Assembly: GCA_016718525.1 (NCBI GenBank)
Contig: JADKDD010000002.1
Location: 1,550,001 to 1,614,000, forward strand
DNA from: Rhodocyclaceae bacterium
GTDB lineage: Bacteria > Pseudomonadota > Gammaproteobacteria > Burkholderiales > Rhodocyclaceae
Length of the DNA: 64,000 bases
Direction: 5' to 3'
A program made the translations under genes and the position numbers. Positions 25,256-34,271 of the stretch are shown piece by piece. Positions within the stretch are counted from its first letter, which is position 1, and each line of letters begins with the position of its first letter. The notes beneath the pieces are model-generated. The model worked only from the letters and a program-made list of their open reading frames with translations, had not been told where the DNA came from and ran no database searches.

Positions 25256-26938
25256 ATGTCGCATCCGATGTTTGAACGGCACCGAGAATTGCTAAGTAAA
25301 GCCGTGTCGGCGATTGACGCACGCAGTTACTGGAGTGCCTATCCTGATAGTTATAAAGCCTATGGCGACAATGCGATAGATGCCGGTCGCGAGGCATTTG
25401 AAGCCTACCGTGGCGCGCAGTTTTATCTTGATCAGCCGGGAGTGATTGGTCGTGGCGGCGACGAAATATCGCCTTATGGCCTTCCCCTCAACATTTCCTA
25501 CCCAAGGTGTAGTGACGACGCTTTGATCGCCGCAGCCAAGACCGCAATGCTCGGCTGGTCCAAGGCGTCTTCGGATACTCGGGCCGGTGTATTGATAGAA
25601 GCGCTTCATCGCCTCAACCTGGCCAGCCCGGAGATGGCGCAGGCGGCGATGCACACCACCGGGCAAGCCTTCACCCTGGCTTTTCAAATGGCGGGACCCC
25701 ACGCACAAGAACGTGGATTGGAAGCGATTGCTACCGCGTGGAGGGAGATGAAGCACATACCATCAGCGGTGCGGTGGGAGAGAGTCAACACAACACATCC
25801 GAACACCGCACCGCAGAGCGTCATTGAAAAGAAATTCAGCATCGCGCCGCGCGGCGTTGCGTTGGTCATTGGATGCTCGACCTTGCCCAATTGGAGTGCT
25901 TACCCCGGACTTTTCGCCAGCCTGGTGACGGGCAACGGCGTGATCGTGAAGCCGCACCAGAATGCGATATTGCCTTTGGCAATTACGGTTGCGGCCATTC
26001 GTCAAACACTCAAAGAAGGCGGGTTTGACCCGAACCTTGTCAGCCTTCTTGTTGATGGTGCTACATTGGCCGTAACGCGCGACTTGGCGACGAAATCGGA
26101 CATCCGGATTATTGATTACACGGGCAATGCGGATTTCGGCATGTGGCTGGAATCAAATGCCCGTCAGGCTGTGGTGTTTACGCAGAAGAGCAGCGTCAAT
26201 TGTGTGGTGGTGGAGTCCACCAACGACTACAAGGGTATGTTGCGCAACCTGGCCTTCGGTGCGTCTGTATTTTCGGGGCAATTGGCAACCCGTAGCCAGA
26301 CAATTCTGGTAGCCAACGAAGGTGTGCGCACTCCGGAAGGCGTGGTGTCGCCCGAGCAACTCGGTCGTGATCTGAGTTTTGCGATTGGCCGTTTGTTGGA
26401 CGATTCAGCACGGGCGGCAGAAGTTTTGGGTGCGATTCAGCTGCCGGCGACGATCGTTGCCCTCGAAACGCTACAGGAGGCCGCAGTGGTAGCCGGGAAT
26501 ATTTTGCGGCCATCGGTGACTGCACATCATCCTCAGTGGCCGGCTGCAAATTTGCGAACGCCATTACTGTTAAAGGCAACGGTGAAGGATGGAGACGTCT
26601 TCGGTGTGGAGCATATCGGCCCGATCAGTTTTTTGGTTCAATCGCCCACAGTGTCGGCCAGCTTTGCAATTACTGAGAGGATTGCCCGGGATACAGGGTC
26701 CCTAAATCTTTCCTTGTATTCAATAAATCCGGTGGTGCAGACGCTTGCTGAGGAGGTTGCGTTGCGCAGCGGCATGATGCTGTCAGTAAACCTCACCGGT
26801 ACCTTGCTGTTTAATCCCCTTGCTGCTTTCTCCGATTTTCACGCGACCGGGGCCAACCCGGCAGCTAATGCATGTCAGATCGACTCGCATTTCGTGAGTG
26901 CGCGGTTTACGATCGGTGAGACTCGAACCCAGTTATGA
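25256..26938 (+). CDS. paaN: PaaN-like aldehyde dehydrogenase-fold protein, catalytic Cys apparently absent
   Basis: 560 aa, close to the PaaN family (N-terminus MFERHRELLSKAVSAIDARSYWSAYPD-type). The aldehyde-dehydrogenase fold is complete: VIGCSTLPNWSAYPGLFASL, GNGVIVKPHQNAILPLA, and the DYTGNADFG strand. Where ALDH enzymes carry the nucleophile in a GQxC motif, this protein reads FSGQLATRSQTILV, with Ala at the Cys position (near base 26290). Cys occurs nearby in SSVNCVVVES, but that site aligns with a different strand. So fold and family are secure, activity is doubtful. Confidence 0.8.
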   Translation: MSHPMFERHRELLSKAVSAIDARSYWSAYPDSYKAYGDNAIDAGREAFEAYRGAQFYLDQPGVIGRGGDEISPYGLPLNISYPRCSDDALIAAAKTAMLGWSKASSDTRAGVLIEALHRLNLASPEMAQAAMHTTGQAFTLAFQMAGPHAQERGLEAIATAWREMKHIPSAVRWERVNTTHPNTAPQSVIEKKFSIAPRGVALVIGCSTLPNWSAYPGLFASLVTGNGVIVKPHQNAILPLAITVAAIRQTLKEGGFDPNLVSLLVDGATLAVTRDLATKSDIRIIDYTGNADFGMWLESNARQAVVFTQKSSVNCVVVESTNDYKGMLRNLAFGASVFSGQLATRSQTILVANEGVRTPEGVVSPEQLGRDLSFAIGRLLDDSARAAEVLGAIQLPATIVALETLQEAAVVAGNILRPSVTAHHPQWPAANLRTPLLLKATVKDGDVFGVEHIGPISFLVQSPTVSASFAITERIARDTGSLNLSLYSINPVVQTLAEEVALRSGMMLSVNLTGTLLFNPLAAFSDFHATGANPAANACQIDSHFVSARFTIGETRTQL

Positions 26939-27033
26939 CAATGCGACGCCCAATGACCTTCTGCTATCATCAAACACTGCCCGTTACCTCCTTTGCTCCA
27001 AGGCGTCATGCCTGTAACTAAGACTCAACTTTC

Positions 27034-27627
27034 ATGCCATTACCCTCACCCCGACTGCCTCGCAAGCGATTGCACCAACGAAAAGTTTCTTTTGAAGGCT
27101 GGCAGCGCGACGATGGTCTGATTGATATCGAAGCACACATTACAGATTTACGCGACGAGGATTCGCAGCTGGGCTCAGGTTTAAGACGTAGCGGTGAGCC
27201 AATCCACGATATGTGGATTCGGGTGACGATCGACCAGCGGTTTTTCATCAGTGAAATTGCGGTGAGTTCGGATGCCGTTCCATATCCCGGTGGCTGCGAG
27301 GCCATTACCCCGGCGTATCAACAACTGGTGGGCCTGAATTTGGTCAAAGGATTTCGACGGGAAGTAACTCAGCGCCTGGGATCAATCCACGGCTGTTCTC
27401 ATATTACTGAACTGGCATTTGGGTTGCCCACGGCGGCCATTCAAACGTTTGCCGGGATTAAAAACAGGCTTAACCTCGATCCTGACCGTAAGCCGTTTCA
27501 ACTTGACTCTTGCCATGCACTGGAAACCACCACTGAAACCGTGCGTCGCTACTATCCACGATGGTATCGCGGAGGCGAGGCTACTAAAAATTTAATTTCA
27601 ACCACGGCTGTGTCAGATGCCCAGTGA
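27034..27627 (+). CDS. DUF2889 domain protein
   Basis: 197 aa, recognised as a DUF2889 family protein; function unknown. Conserved features are RKRLHQRKVSFEGWQRDDGLIDIEAHI-like N-terminus (read in parts), GEPIHDMWIRVTID, and GCSHITELAFGLPTAAIQT. No signal peptide or membrane helix. It stands alone between the PaaN-like gene and sucC, 95 and 46 bases from each. Adjacency to the Paa-like genes may or may not be meaningful. Confidence 0.72.
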   Translation: MPLPSPRLPRKRLHQRKVSFEGWQRDDGLIDIEAHITDLRDEDSQLGSGLRRSGEPIHDMWIRVTIDQRFFISEIAVSSDAVPYPGGCEAITPAYQQLVGLNLVKGFRREVTQRLGSIHGCSHITELAFGLPTAAIQTFAGIKNRLNLDPDRKPFQLDSCHALETTTETVRRYYPRWYRGGEATKNLISTTAVSDAQ

Positions 27628-27673
27628 CGAACTGCACACACCGACCACCCATTCCAACCAGTAAGGAAATCAT

Positions 27674-28834
27674 ATGAAGATCCATGAATATCAGGGCAAA
27701 GAACTTCTGAAGAAGTTCGGCGTTGCCGTTCCGCGCGGAATTGCCTGCTTTTCAGTAGATGAAGCGATCAAGGCAGCTGAATCGCTTGGAGGCAAGGTAT
27801 GGGTGGTAAAGGCCCAGATACATGCCGGCGGCCGCGGCAAAGGCGGTGGTGTAAAGGTCGCCAAATCCATTGACGAAGTGCGTACATATGCCAGTCAAAT
27901 TCTTGGCATGCAGCTGGTTACCCACCAAACCGGGTCGATCGGGCAAAAGGTTCGGCGCTTGCTGATTGAGGAAGGTGCAGATATCAAGCATGAATATTAT
28001 GTTGCTGCACTCACTGACCGCGCGACACAAAAAGTCGCGATGATGGGTTCTTCCGAAGGCGGTATGGATATTGAAACCGTCGCACATAACACACCGGAAA
28101 AGATCATCAAGGTGTTTGTCGATCCTGCAGTCGGGTTGACAGATACCCAAGCCACGCAACTTGCAACCGGCATTGGTGTACCGACCGGATCAGTAGCGCA
28201 GGCAGTCGATACGCTAAAGAAACTCTACACCTGCTATATGGAAACCGATGCTTCGCTAGCGGAAATCAATCCGCTTATTCTTGAAGGAAACGGCGGCATT
28301 CGCGCGCTGGACGCGAAGTTTAATTTTGATTCAAATGCCTTGTTCCGGCACCCCGAAATTGTTGCGTACCGCGATCTCGAGGAAGAAGATCCGGACGAGC
28401 TTGAAGCCTCAAAGTATGACCTTGCCTACATTTCTCTGGACGGCAACATAGGTTGTCTGGTCAATGGCGCGGGACTCGCGATGGCGACCATGGACACGAT
28501 CAAACTGTTTGGCGCAGAACCGGCCAATTTCCTTGACGTAGGCGGGGGCGCAACCACGGAGAAGGTGACTGAAGCTTTCAAAATCATGCTTAAAAACCCC
28601 AAGGTCAAGGGTATTCTGGTCAACATATTCGGCGGCATCATGAAATGTGACACTATCGCCGAAGGTGTTGTCGCCGCAGCCAAGGTGACCAAGTTGAGTG
28701 TGCCACTGGTTGTCCGCATGAAAGGCACCAATGAGGACCTAGGCAAGAAAATCCTGCGTGATTCCGGGTTGCCGATTATCGCTGCCGACAGCATGGCCGA
28801 CGCTGCAACAAAAATCGTCGCTGCACTCAAATAA
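27674..28834 (+). CDS. sucC: SucC, succinyl-CoA synthetase beta subunit
   Basis: Nucleotide-binding subunit of the TCA enzyme making succinate, CoA and ATP (or GTP); 386 aa. ATP-grasp N-terminus MKIHEYQGKELLKKFGV, KAQIHAGGRGKGGGVK, LIEEGADIKHEYYVA, and ligase domain GNIGCLVNGAGLAMATMD followed by NFLDVGGGATTEKV and NIFGGIMKCD. Strong ribosome site TAAGGA. Co-transcribed with sucD, 25 bases downstream. Confidence 0.96.
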   Translation: MKIHEYQGKELLKKFGVAVPRGIACFSVDEAIKAAESLGGKVWVVKAQIHAGGRGKGGGVKVAKSIDEVRTYASQILGMQLVTHQTGSIGQKVRRLLIEEGADIKHEYYVAALTDRATQKVAMMGSSEGGMDIETVAHNTPEKIIKVFVDPAVGLTDTQATQLATGIGVPTGSVAQAVDTLKKLYTCYMETDASLAEINPLILEGNGGIRALDAKFNFDSNALFRHPEIVAYRDLEEEDPDELEASKYDLAYISLDGNIGCLVNGAGLAMATMDTIKLFGAEPANFLDVGGGATTEKVTEAFKIMLKNPKVKGILVNIFGGIMKCDTIAEGVVAAAKVTKLSVPLVVRMKGTNEDLGKKILRDSGLPIIAADSMADAATKIVAALK

Positions 28835-28859
28835 GTAAGTATCTAAATTAGGAGCGACT

Positions 28860-29753
28860 ATGTCCATTCTCATCAATAAGAATAGCAGGGTTATCACCCA
28901 AGGTATTACCGGCAAGACCGGTCAGTTTCATACTGAGAAGTGTCAGGAGTATGCCAATGGCAAAGAGTGTTTCGTTGCCGGCGTCAATCCCAAAAAGGCA
29001 GGTGAAAGTATTTTCGGTATCCCGATTTATGCGTCGGTAAAGGAAGCCAAGGCCGAGACAGGCGCCATGGTTTCGGTGATTTACGTTCCGCCTGCCGGAG
29101 CCGCTGAAGCGATCTGGGAAGCCTGCGAAGCCGACCTCGATTTAGCGATTTGCATCACTGAAGGCATTCCCGTTCGTGACATGCTGATTGTGCGCAATAA
29201 GATGAAAGCGAAGGAAGCGGCAGGCGGCAAGAAAACCTTGCTGCTTGGTCCCAATTGTCCCGGACTCATTACACCGGAAGAAATCAAGATTGGCATCATG
29301 CCGGGCCATATCCATCGCAAAGGACGCATTGGTGTAGTTTCGCGGTCCGGCACGCTCACCTATGAGGCAGTGGGGCAATTGACCGAAATTGGTTTGGGGC
29401 AGTCAACTGCGGTCGGGATTGGCGGCGACCCGATAAATGGTCTTAAGCATATCGACATCATGAAGGCCTTCAACGACGATCCGGATACAGACGCAGTGAT
29501 CATGATCGGTGAAATCGGCGGTTCAGACGAGGCGGAAGCAGCGATGTGGTGCAAGGACAACATGAAAAAGCCCATCGTCGGATTTATCGCTGGCGTGACC
29601 GCGCCGGCCGGCAAACGCATGGGTCATGCCGGCGCATTGATATCCGGAGGCGCCGATACAGCAGACGCCAAATTGGAAATTATGGAAGCGTGCGGATTCA
29701 CCGTAACGCGCAATCCATCGGAGATGGCCAAGTTACTTAAAGGATTGTTGTAA
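28860..29753 (+). CDS. sucD: SucD, succinyl-CoA synthetase alpha subunit
   Basis: CoA-binding, phosphohistidine-carrying subunit; 297 aa. CoA site ITGKTGQFHTEKC, AVNPKKAGE-like GVNPKKAGES, and the phosphorylated His in AGKRMGHAGALISGGADTA. LLGPNCPGLITPEE and SRSGTLTYEAVGQLT are also intact. Ribosome site AGGAG before ATG. Ends 20 bases before a hairpin that may end the operon. Confidence 0.96.
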   Translation: MSILINKNSRVITQGITGKTGQFHTEKCQEYANGKECFVAGVNPKKAGESIFGIPIYASVKEAKAETGAMVSVIYVPPAGAAEAIWEACEADLDLAICITEGIPVRDMLIVRNKMKAKEAAGGKKTLLLGPNCPGLITPEEIKIGIMPGHIHRKGRIGVVSRSGTLTYEAVGQLTEIGLGQSTAVGIGGDPINGLKHIDIMKAFNDDPDTDAVIMIGEIGGSDEAEAAMWCKDNMKKPIVGFIAGVTAPAGKRMGHAGALISGGADTADAKLEIMEACGFTVTRNPSEMAKLLKGLL

Positions 29754-29772
29754 AGGTTTGCCTTGCCGGAAG

Positions 29773-29803
29773 TGCCGATGACAAAATTGTGGCGTCATCG
29801 GCA
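29773..29803 (+). terminator. hairpin downstream of sucD (candidate terminator)
   Basis: Perfect 10-bp stem, TGCCGATGAC paired with GTCATCGGCA around an 11-base loop, 20 bases after the sucD stop. No T-run follows, so it may be a Rho-assisted or RNA-stabilising 3' hairpin instead of a classical terminator. Confidence 0.5.
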
Positions 29804-29935
29804 GATCCCTGCATGCCATACCTTGTCATTTCTACATCGCTTAAAGCTGCCGGGTTGCCTTGCGAGCGTTGCTGTATTTGAATGAAGGAGCACTTTCTTC
29901 TGCATATTCACCGGCTTGACGCCCTGTGAAAGTTA

Positions 29936-29964
29936 TTGACGTACTTGCGCCATGAAGTAACAAT
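29936..29964 (+). promoter_or_regulatory. candidate sigma70 promoter of the kinase/cyclase locus
   Basis: TTGACG (-35, five of six) then 17 bases then AACAAT (-10, four of six). It would start transcription near 29971, about 50 bases before the kinase ATG and ahead of the palindrome at 29990. Confidence 0.3.
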
Positions 29965-29989
29965 GAGCAATAAGGGATTGTTTTTTTGG

Positions 29990-30003
29990 ATCGTTCGAAC
30001 GAT
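29990..30003. promoter_or_regulatory. perfect 14-bp palindrome before the kinase gene
   Basis: ATCGTTCGAACGAT is perfectly self-complementary and lies 17 bases before the ATG at 30021, between a T-rich run and the ribosome site region (CCGGAGCA). Candidate operator for a dimeric regulator. Confidence 0.45.
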
Positions 30004-30020
30004 TAGCCGGAGCACCCGCC

Positions 30021-32657
30021 ATGCGCAAAGTTGGATTCTGGAAGAGTGATTGGTTTTTCAGCCTGGTCGTTAGTCTCGTCATACTTGTCCTTGGCGGGGG
30101 CGAACTGCTGCAAAGCCTGGAGCGAAAAGCATACGACATCGGCGTAGCCGCTACGACGCGAGTGCCATCGGACAAGATCGCGATCATTGCGATCGATAAA
30201 CAGAGTTTGGACAACATTGGTCGCTGGCCATGGTCGCGCGAAATCATGGCGGACATGGTGGAAAAACTGGCGGCTGCCAAGGCCAAAGTCATCGCGACCA
30301 CCATATTCTTTTCAGAGCCGCAGTTGGATCCTGGTCTGGCGTACGTCAATCAGATGATAACTGCTTGCAACGTCACGTTGCCGGTGTCGCAGCCGGTTGC
30401 TGCTCCGGCTGGTACTCCTGCCACCGGGGCTCCTGCAGACTCACCGGTTGCCATACTTGCACCCGAAGGTCTGCCGACCCAGTCGCCTTCGTTGTGCCCG
30501 CAGATCGAAGCAACACTGATTGACGCTGAAAAGAAGCTCAATACCGACCGTCGTTTAGCCCAGGCGTTCGCCGGCGCGGGAAACGTCGCTTTGCCAATGC
30601 TGTTTGTCGTCGGCGAGCCGCATGGTCGTCCGGACAAGGATTTACCGGATTTCGTGCTGAAGAATTCGTTACCGCTTCCAGCCGCTGAAGGGGGCTTTGC
30701 CGTCCCGACACAAGCAGTAGACGCTGGTGTTATTCCGCCACTTGGGGCAGTTGCAGCCACGATCGGGCATTTAAACGTAACCCCGGATGTGGACGGAGCC
30801 ATCCGTACCGAACCGTTGATCGTGTCGTACTTCGACAAGGCAATACCGTCCCTGTCGCTAGCTGTTGCGAGCAAGAGCTTGAACTTGACACCAGTGGATC
30901 TGAAAGTTCGTCCAGGCGAGTCTGTCCAACTGGGTAAGCGTACGATTGCGACCGATGAAGCCACCCGTATGCTGACTTTTTATTACAAGGACAATGCAAA
31001 TGGGCAACCTGCGTTCCCGGTCGACTCGTTCTTCGACGTCAAAAGCGGAAAGATCCCGCTGGAAAAATACCGCGACAAGATTGTCCTGATCGGACCGACG
31101 TCTGCCGGTATCGGCAGTGTCTTTGTAACCCCGATAAATGCCAGTATGCCTGCCGTGCTGATGCAGGCGCACGCAACCGCCAGTTTGCTTTCCGAACACT
31201 TTTTCGTCGCCCCGTCATGGGGACGCTTAGTCGAACTGGCTGTGTATCTGGTCATCGCCTTGTATTTGATCCTTGCGATGCCCAGACTTAAAGCCGGTAT
31301 TGCAGCGGGCGTCACTTTCGGCCTGCTGGTGTTGTTGCTTGGTACCCACTTTATTTTGATGACAACCCAACTCATTTGGATTCAGTTGATGGTACCTGCA
31401 ACCTTGTTGTTGGTCGGACACCTATTGCTGACTACCAAGCGGTTCCTGGTAACAGAAGAGGGTAAGGAAAAGTCAGACGCGGAGTCTGCCGAATCAAACC
31501 GCATGCTTGGCCTTGCATTTCAAGGTCAGGGTCAGCTGGATATGGCCTTCGACAAGTTCCGCAAGTGCCCGATGGATCAGCAGTTGATGGAGAACATGTA
31601 CAACCTGGCGTTGGATTTTGAGCGTAAGCGTCAGTTCAACAAGGCCGAGTCTGTGTTCCGTTTCATGTTTGATTTTGATCCGAAATTCAGGGATCTGGAA
31701 TCCCGACTCAACCGGGCAAAGCAAATGTCCGAAACAGTGATTCTCGGTGGCGGTGGAGGGGGCGGTACCAATGCCAGTTTGATCGATGCCGCAGGTAACG
31801 TTGAAAAGCCTATGTTAGGACGCTACCAGATCGAAAAGGAGCTGGGCAAAGGGGCGATGGGCGTGGTCTATCTGGGTCGCGATCCGAAGATCAATCGTGT
31901 CGTCGCGATCAAAACGATGGCCTTGTCTCAAGAGTTCGAGGCAGATGAACTGGTGGAAGTAAAGGAGCGCTTCTTCCGTGAGGCTGAAACTGCTGGCCGA
32001 TTGAACCATCCGAATATCGTGACTATGTATGACGCGGGTGAGGAGCATGACCTTGCCTACATTTCCATGGAGTTTTTGAAGGGTAAGGACTTGGTCGCCT
32101 ATGCCAAGGCCGGCAACCAAATGCCGTTGCCACGGGTGTTGTCAATCGTGGCCAGGGTTGCCGAGGCGCTCTCATATGCGCATGAAAATAATGTCGTGCA
32201 CCGAGACATCAAACCTGCCAACATCATGTACGAGCCAGAGTCAGATCAGGTGAAAGTCACCGATTTTGGTATCGCCCGGATAACTGATTCGTCGAAAACC
32301 AAAACCGGCATGGTTTTGGGCACGCCCAGTTTTATGTCGCCTGAGCAACTCGCCGGTGCAAAAATCGATGGCCGCTCTGACCTCTTTTCGTTGGGGGTGA
32401 TGTTGTACCAGATGTCGTGCGGCAAATTACCCTTTGAAGGTGACTCCATGGCACAGCTGATGTTCCGAATTGCCAATGAGCCTCACCCTGATATCCGGAA
32501 GTTCAATCCCGCGTTGCCTGACACCTTGGTTGCAGTGATCGACAAGGCGCTGACAAAAGATCCAGCCATGCGCTATCAGACCGGAGCGGAAATGGCAAAA
32601 GATGTCCGGGCCTGCCTTGCTTCCTTAGGCGGCGATGACGCTGCAAAATCTGCATAA
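30021..32657 (+). CDS. CHASE2-domain receptor Ser/Thr protein kinase
   Basis: 878 aa. N-terminal membrane helix (about residues 10-30), periplasmic CHASE2 sensor (about 35-385) with an inserted Pro/Ala-rich stretch near 120-155, three closely packed membrane helices (about 400-475), a TPR-like helical pair (about 490-570), a Gly-rich hinge, then a Hanks-type kinase (about 598-870). Kinase marks: glycine loop LGKGAMGVVYLG, Lys in VAIKTM, HRDIKPANIM (about 726), DFGIAR, and GTPSFMSPEQL. Predicted to phosphorylate Ser/Thr in response to an unknown periplasmic cue. Followed in 9 bases by a PP2C phosphatase, then an FHA protein, the natural eraser and reader. Confidence 0.88.
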   Translation: MRKVGFWKSDWFFSLVVSLVILVLGGGELLQSLERKAYDIGVAATTRVPSDKIAIIAIDKQSLDNIGRWPWSREIMADMVEKLAAAKAKVIATTIFFSEPQLDPGLAYVNQMITACNVTLPVSQPVAAPAGTPATGAPADSPVAILAPEGLPTQSPSLCPQIEATLIDAEKKLNTDRRLAQAFAGAGNVALPMLFVVGEPHGRPDKDLPDFVLKNSLPLPAAEGGFAVPTQAVDAGVIPPLGAVAATIGHLNVTPDVDGAIRTEPLIVSYFDKAIPSLSLAVASKSLNLTPVDLKVRPGESVQLGKRTIATDEATRMLTFYYKDNANGQPAFPVDSFFDVKSGKIPLEKYRDKIVLIGPTSAGIGSVFVTPINASMPAVLMQAHATASLLSEHFFVAPSWGRLVELAVYLVIALYLILAMPRLKAGIAAGVTFGLLVLLLGTHFILMTTQLIWIQLMVPATLLLVGHLLLTTKRFLVTEEGKEKSDAESAESNRMLGLAFQGQGQLDMAFDKFRKCPMDQQLMENMYNLALDFERKRQFNKAESVFRFMFDFDPKFRDLESRLNRAKQMSETVILGGGGGGGTNASLIDAAGNVEKPMLGRYQIEKELGKGAMGVVYLGRDPKINRVVAIKTMALSQEFEADELVEVKERFFREAETAGRLNHPNIVTMYDAGEEHDLAYISMEFLKGKDLVAYAKAGNQMPLPRVLSIVARVAEALSYAHENNVVHRDIKPANIMYEPESDQVKVTDFGIARITDSSKTKTGMVLGTPSFMSPEQLAGAKIDGRSDLFSLGVMLYQMSCGKLPFEGDSMAQLMFRIANEPHPDIRKFNPALPDTLVAVIDKALTKDPAMRYQTGAEMAKDVRACLASLGGDDAAKSA

Positions 32658-32666
32658 AGGGACGAT

Positions 32667-33497
32667 ATGGACATTGCCAATGCACTTGAGATCGCGACTC
32701 AAACGAGTCCCGGGATGGTTCGCAGTCATAATGAGGATGCCGTGCTGACCCTCCCGGCGTATGGATTTGTCGTTCTCGCCGACGGGATGGGTGGGTACAA
32801 CGCCGGAGAAGTTGCGAGCGGGATGGCAACAGCAGTCCTCGGCAGTGAGCTTGAAAAAGCTTTTGCGACAAAAAGTCCGCAGACACTTGATGGAAATCGT
32901 ACTTGGGCACAAGTACAACTGGAAGCGGAAATCAAACGGACCAATACATCGATTTATCAGGCGGCGCAAAGTCAACCTCAGTACGCAGGGATGGGGACCA
33001 CCCTTGTCTGCGCTGTGTTTTACGATAACAAGGTGACCGTTGCACATATCGGCGACTCACGAATGTATCGGCATCGGGGAGGTGAACTGGCGTGTATTAC
33101 GCGCGACCATTCTTTGCTCGAAGAACAAATCTCTGCAGGTATCATTACCCGCGAGCAGGCTCGACATTCTCAGAACAAGAACTTGGTTACCCGTGCATTG
33201 GGGGTTGATCCAACAGTAGAGCCGGAACTTCATGACCATGATGTGTTGCCCGGGGACGTTTATCTGCTTTGCTCTGATGGACTCAACGACATGGTTGAGG
33301 ATGAGGAGATTTCGATGACTCTGGGCGCGCTATCGGCTAATCTGCCTGTGTGCGCCGATCAGTTGATTGGTCAAGCCAATGACAATGGGGGCCGCGATAA
33401 CGTTTCGGTTATCTTGATTAAAGTGAAGAATGCATTTCCAGCCGCCCGCAATGGGGGGAGTTGGTGGTCCCGATTCTGGGCGTGGCTGACAAAGTAA
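32667..33497 (+). CDS. PP2C-type Ser/Thr phosphatase
   Basis: 276 aa PPM/PP2C phosphatase of the PrpC/Stp type, expected to reverse the adjacent kinase. The metal-binding motifs are complete: TSPGMVRSHNEDAV, FVVLADGMGGYNAGE, GMGTTLVCAVF, VAHIGDSRMYRHR, YLLCSDGLNDMVED and GGRDNVSVILI. No membrane helix; the last residues (WWSRFWAWLTK) are Trp-rich and might touch the membrane. Ribosome site AGGGACG. Second gene of the unit. Confidence 0.92.
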   Translation: MDIANALEIATQTSPGMVRSHNEDAVLTLPAYGFVVLADGMGGYNAGEVASGMATAVLGSELEKAFATKSPQTLDGNRTWAQVQLEAEIKRTNTSIYQAAQSQPQYAGMGTTLVCAVFYDNKVTVAHIGDSRMYRHRGGELACITRDHSLLEEQISAGIITREQARHSQNKNLVTRALGVDPTVEPELHDHDVLPGDVYLLCSDGLNDMVEDEEISMTLGALSANLPVCADQLIGQANDNGGRDNVSVILIKVKNAFPAARNGGSWWSRFWAWLTK

Positions 33498-33522
33498 CTA
33501 ACGCGTACTAAGGGAAATCGAC

Positions 33523-34230
33523 ATGGCGAAGCTCATTCTTAGCATGGACAACTTGGTGCTCAAGGACATTGGCCTTGACAAAGAGCGAACGACCATTGGT
33601 CGTAAGCCGCACAACGACATTCAGATTGACAATCTGGCCATCTCGGGTGAACACGCGGTTGTAATCACCATTCTCAATGACTCATTTCTTGAGGACTTGG
33701 GAAGTACCAACGGGACTTTTGTAAACGGTCAAGCAGTCAAGAAGCACTTTTTGCAAAATGGCGACACGATCGAGCTGGGAAAATATCGATTGAAGTATGT
33801 CAACGATGCGCCTGCGGCTGCGTCTGCTCCCGACTTTGAGCGCACGATGATCTTGCGGCCCGGGCAGACAGTAAAACCTGCTGCTCCGGTAAGTGACGAG
33901 CCGCCGCGGGCGCAAACCCCCCCTCCTGCTCCACCCCCTCCTGCGCCACCATCGACTGCAGCGAGCCCGGTCGGTGCGATCAAAGTACTTACCGGGGGAA
34001 ATGCAGGTAAAGAGCTGGAGCTTACAAAGAGCTTGACGACCCTTGGAAAGCCCGGGGTGCAGGTCGCGGTTATCGCCCGTCGGCCGTTAGGCTACTTCAT
34101 TACTCACGTAGAAGGTGCCAGTTTCCCTATCGTTAATGGGCAAGCACTGGATGCACAACCGCGCAAGTTGATCGATCATGACATTGTCGAACTCGCCGGA
34201 ACCAAGATGGAATTTTTCATCAAGAGCTAA
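33523..34230 (+). CDS. Protein with two FHA domains
   Basis: 235 aa. The N-terminal FHA domain (about residues 20-90) has the phosphothreonine-reading residues: TIGRKPHNDIQIDN, ISGEHAVV, and DLGSTNGTFVNG. A Pro-rich linker (about 125-150) leads to a second, weaker FHA-like fold (TLGKPGVQVAVIARR; YFITHVEG; VNGQAL). FHA domains bind phospho-Thr, so this is the likely reader of the kinase two genes upstream. Cytoplasmic. Gap to the cyclase is 41 bases. Confidence 0.88.
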   Translation: MAKLILSMDNLVLKDIGLDKERTTIGRKPHNDIQIDNLAISGEHAVVITILNDSFLEDLGSTNGTFVNGQAVKKHFLQNGDTIELGKYRLKYVNDAPAAASAPDFERTMILRPGQTVKPAAPVSDEPPRAQTPPPAPPPPAPPSTAASPVGAIKVLTGGNAGKELELTKSLTTLGKPGVQVAVIARRPLGYFITHVEGASFPIVNGQALDAQPRKLIDHDIVELAGTKMEFFIKS

Positions 34231-34271
34231 GACTGGTCGCTGGACACCAAACTTGCTCAACGGGATAAAGC

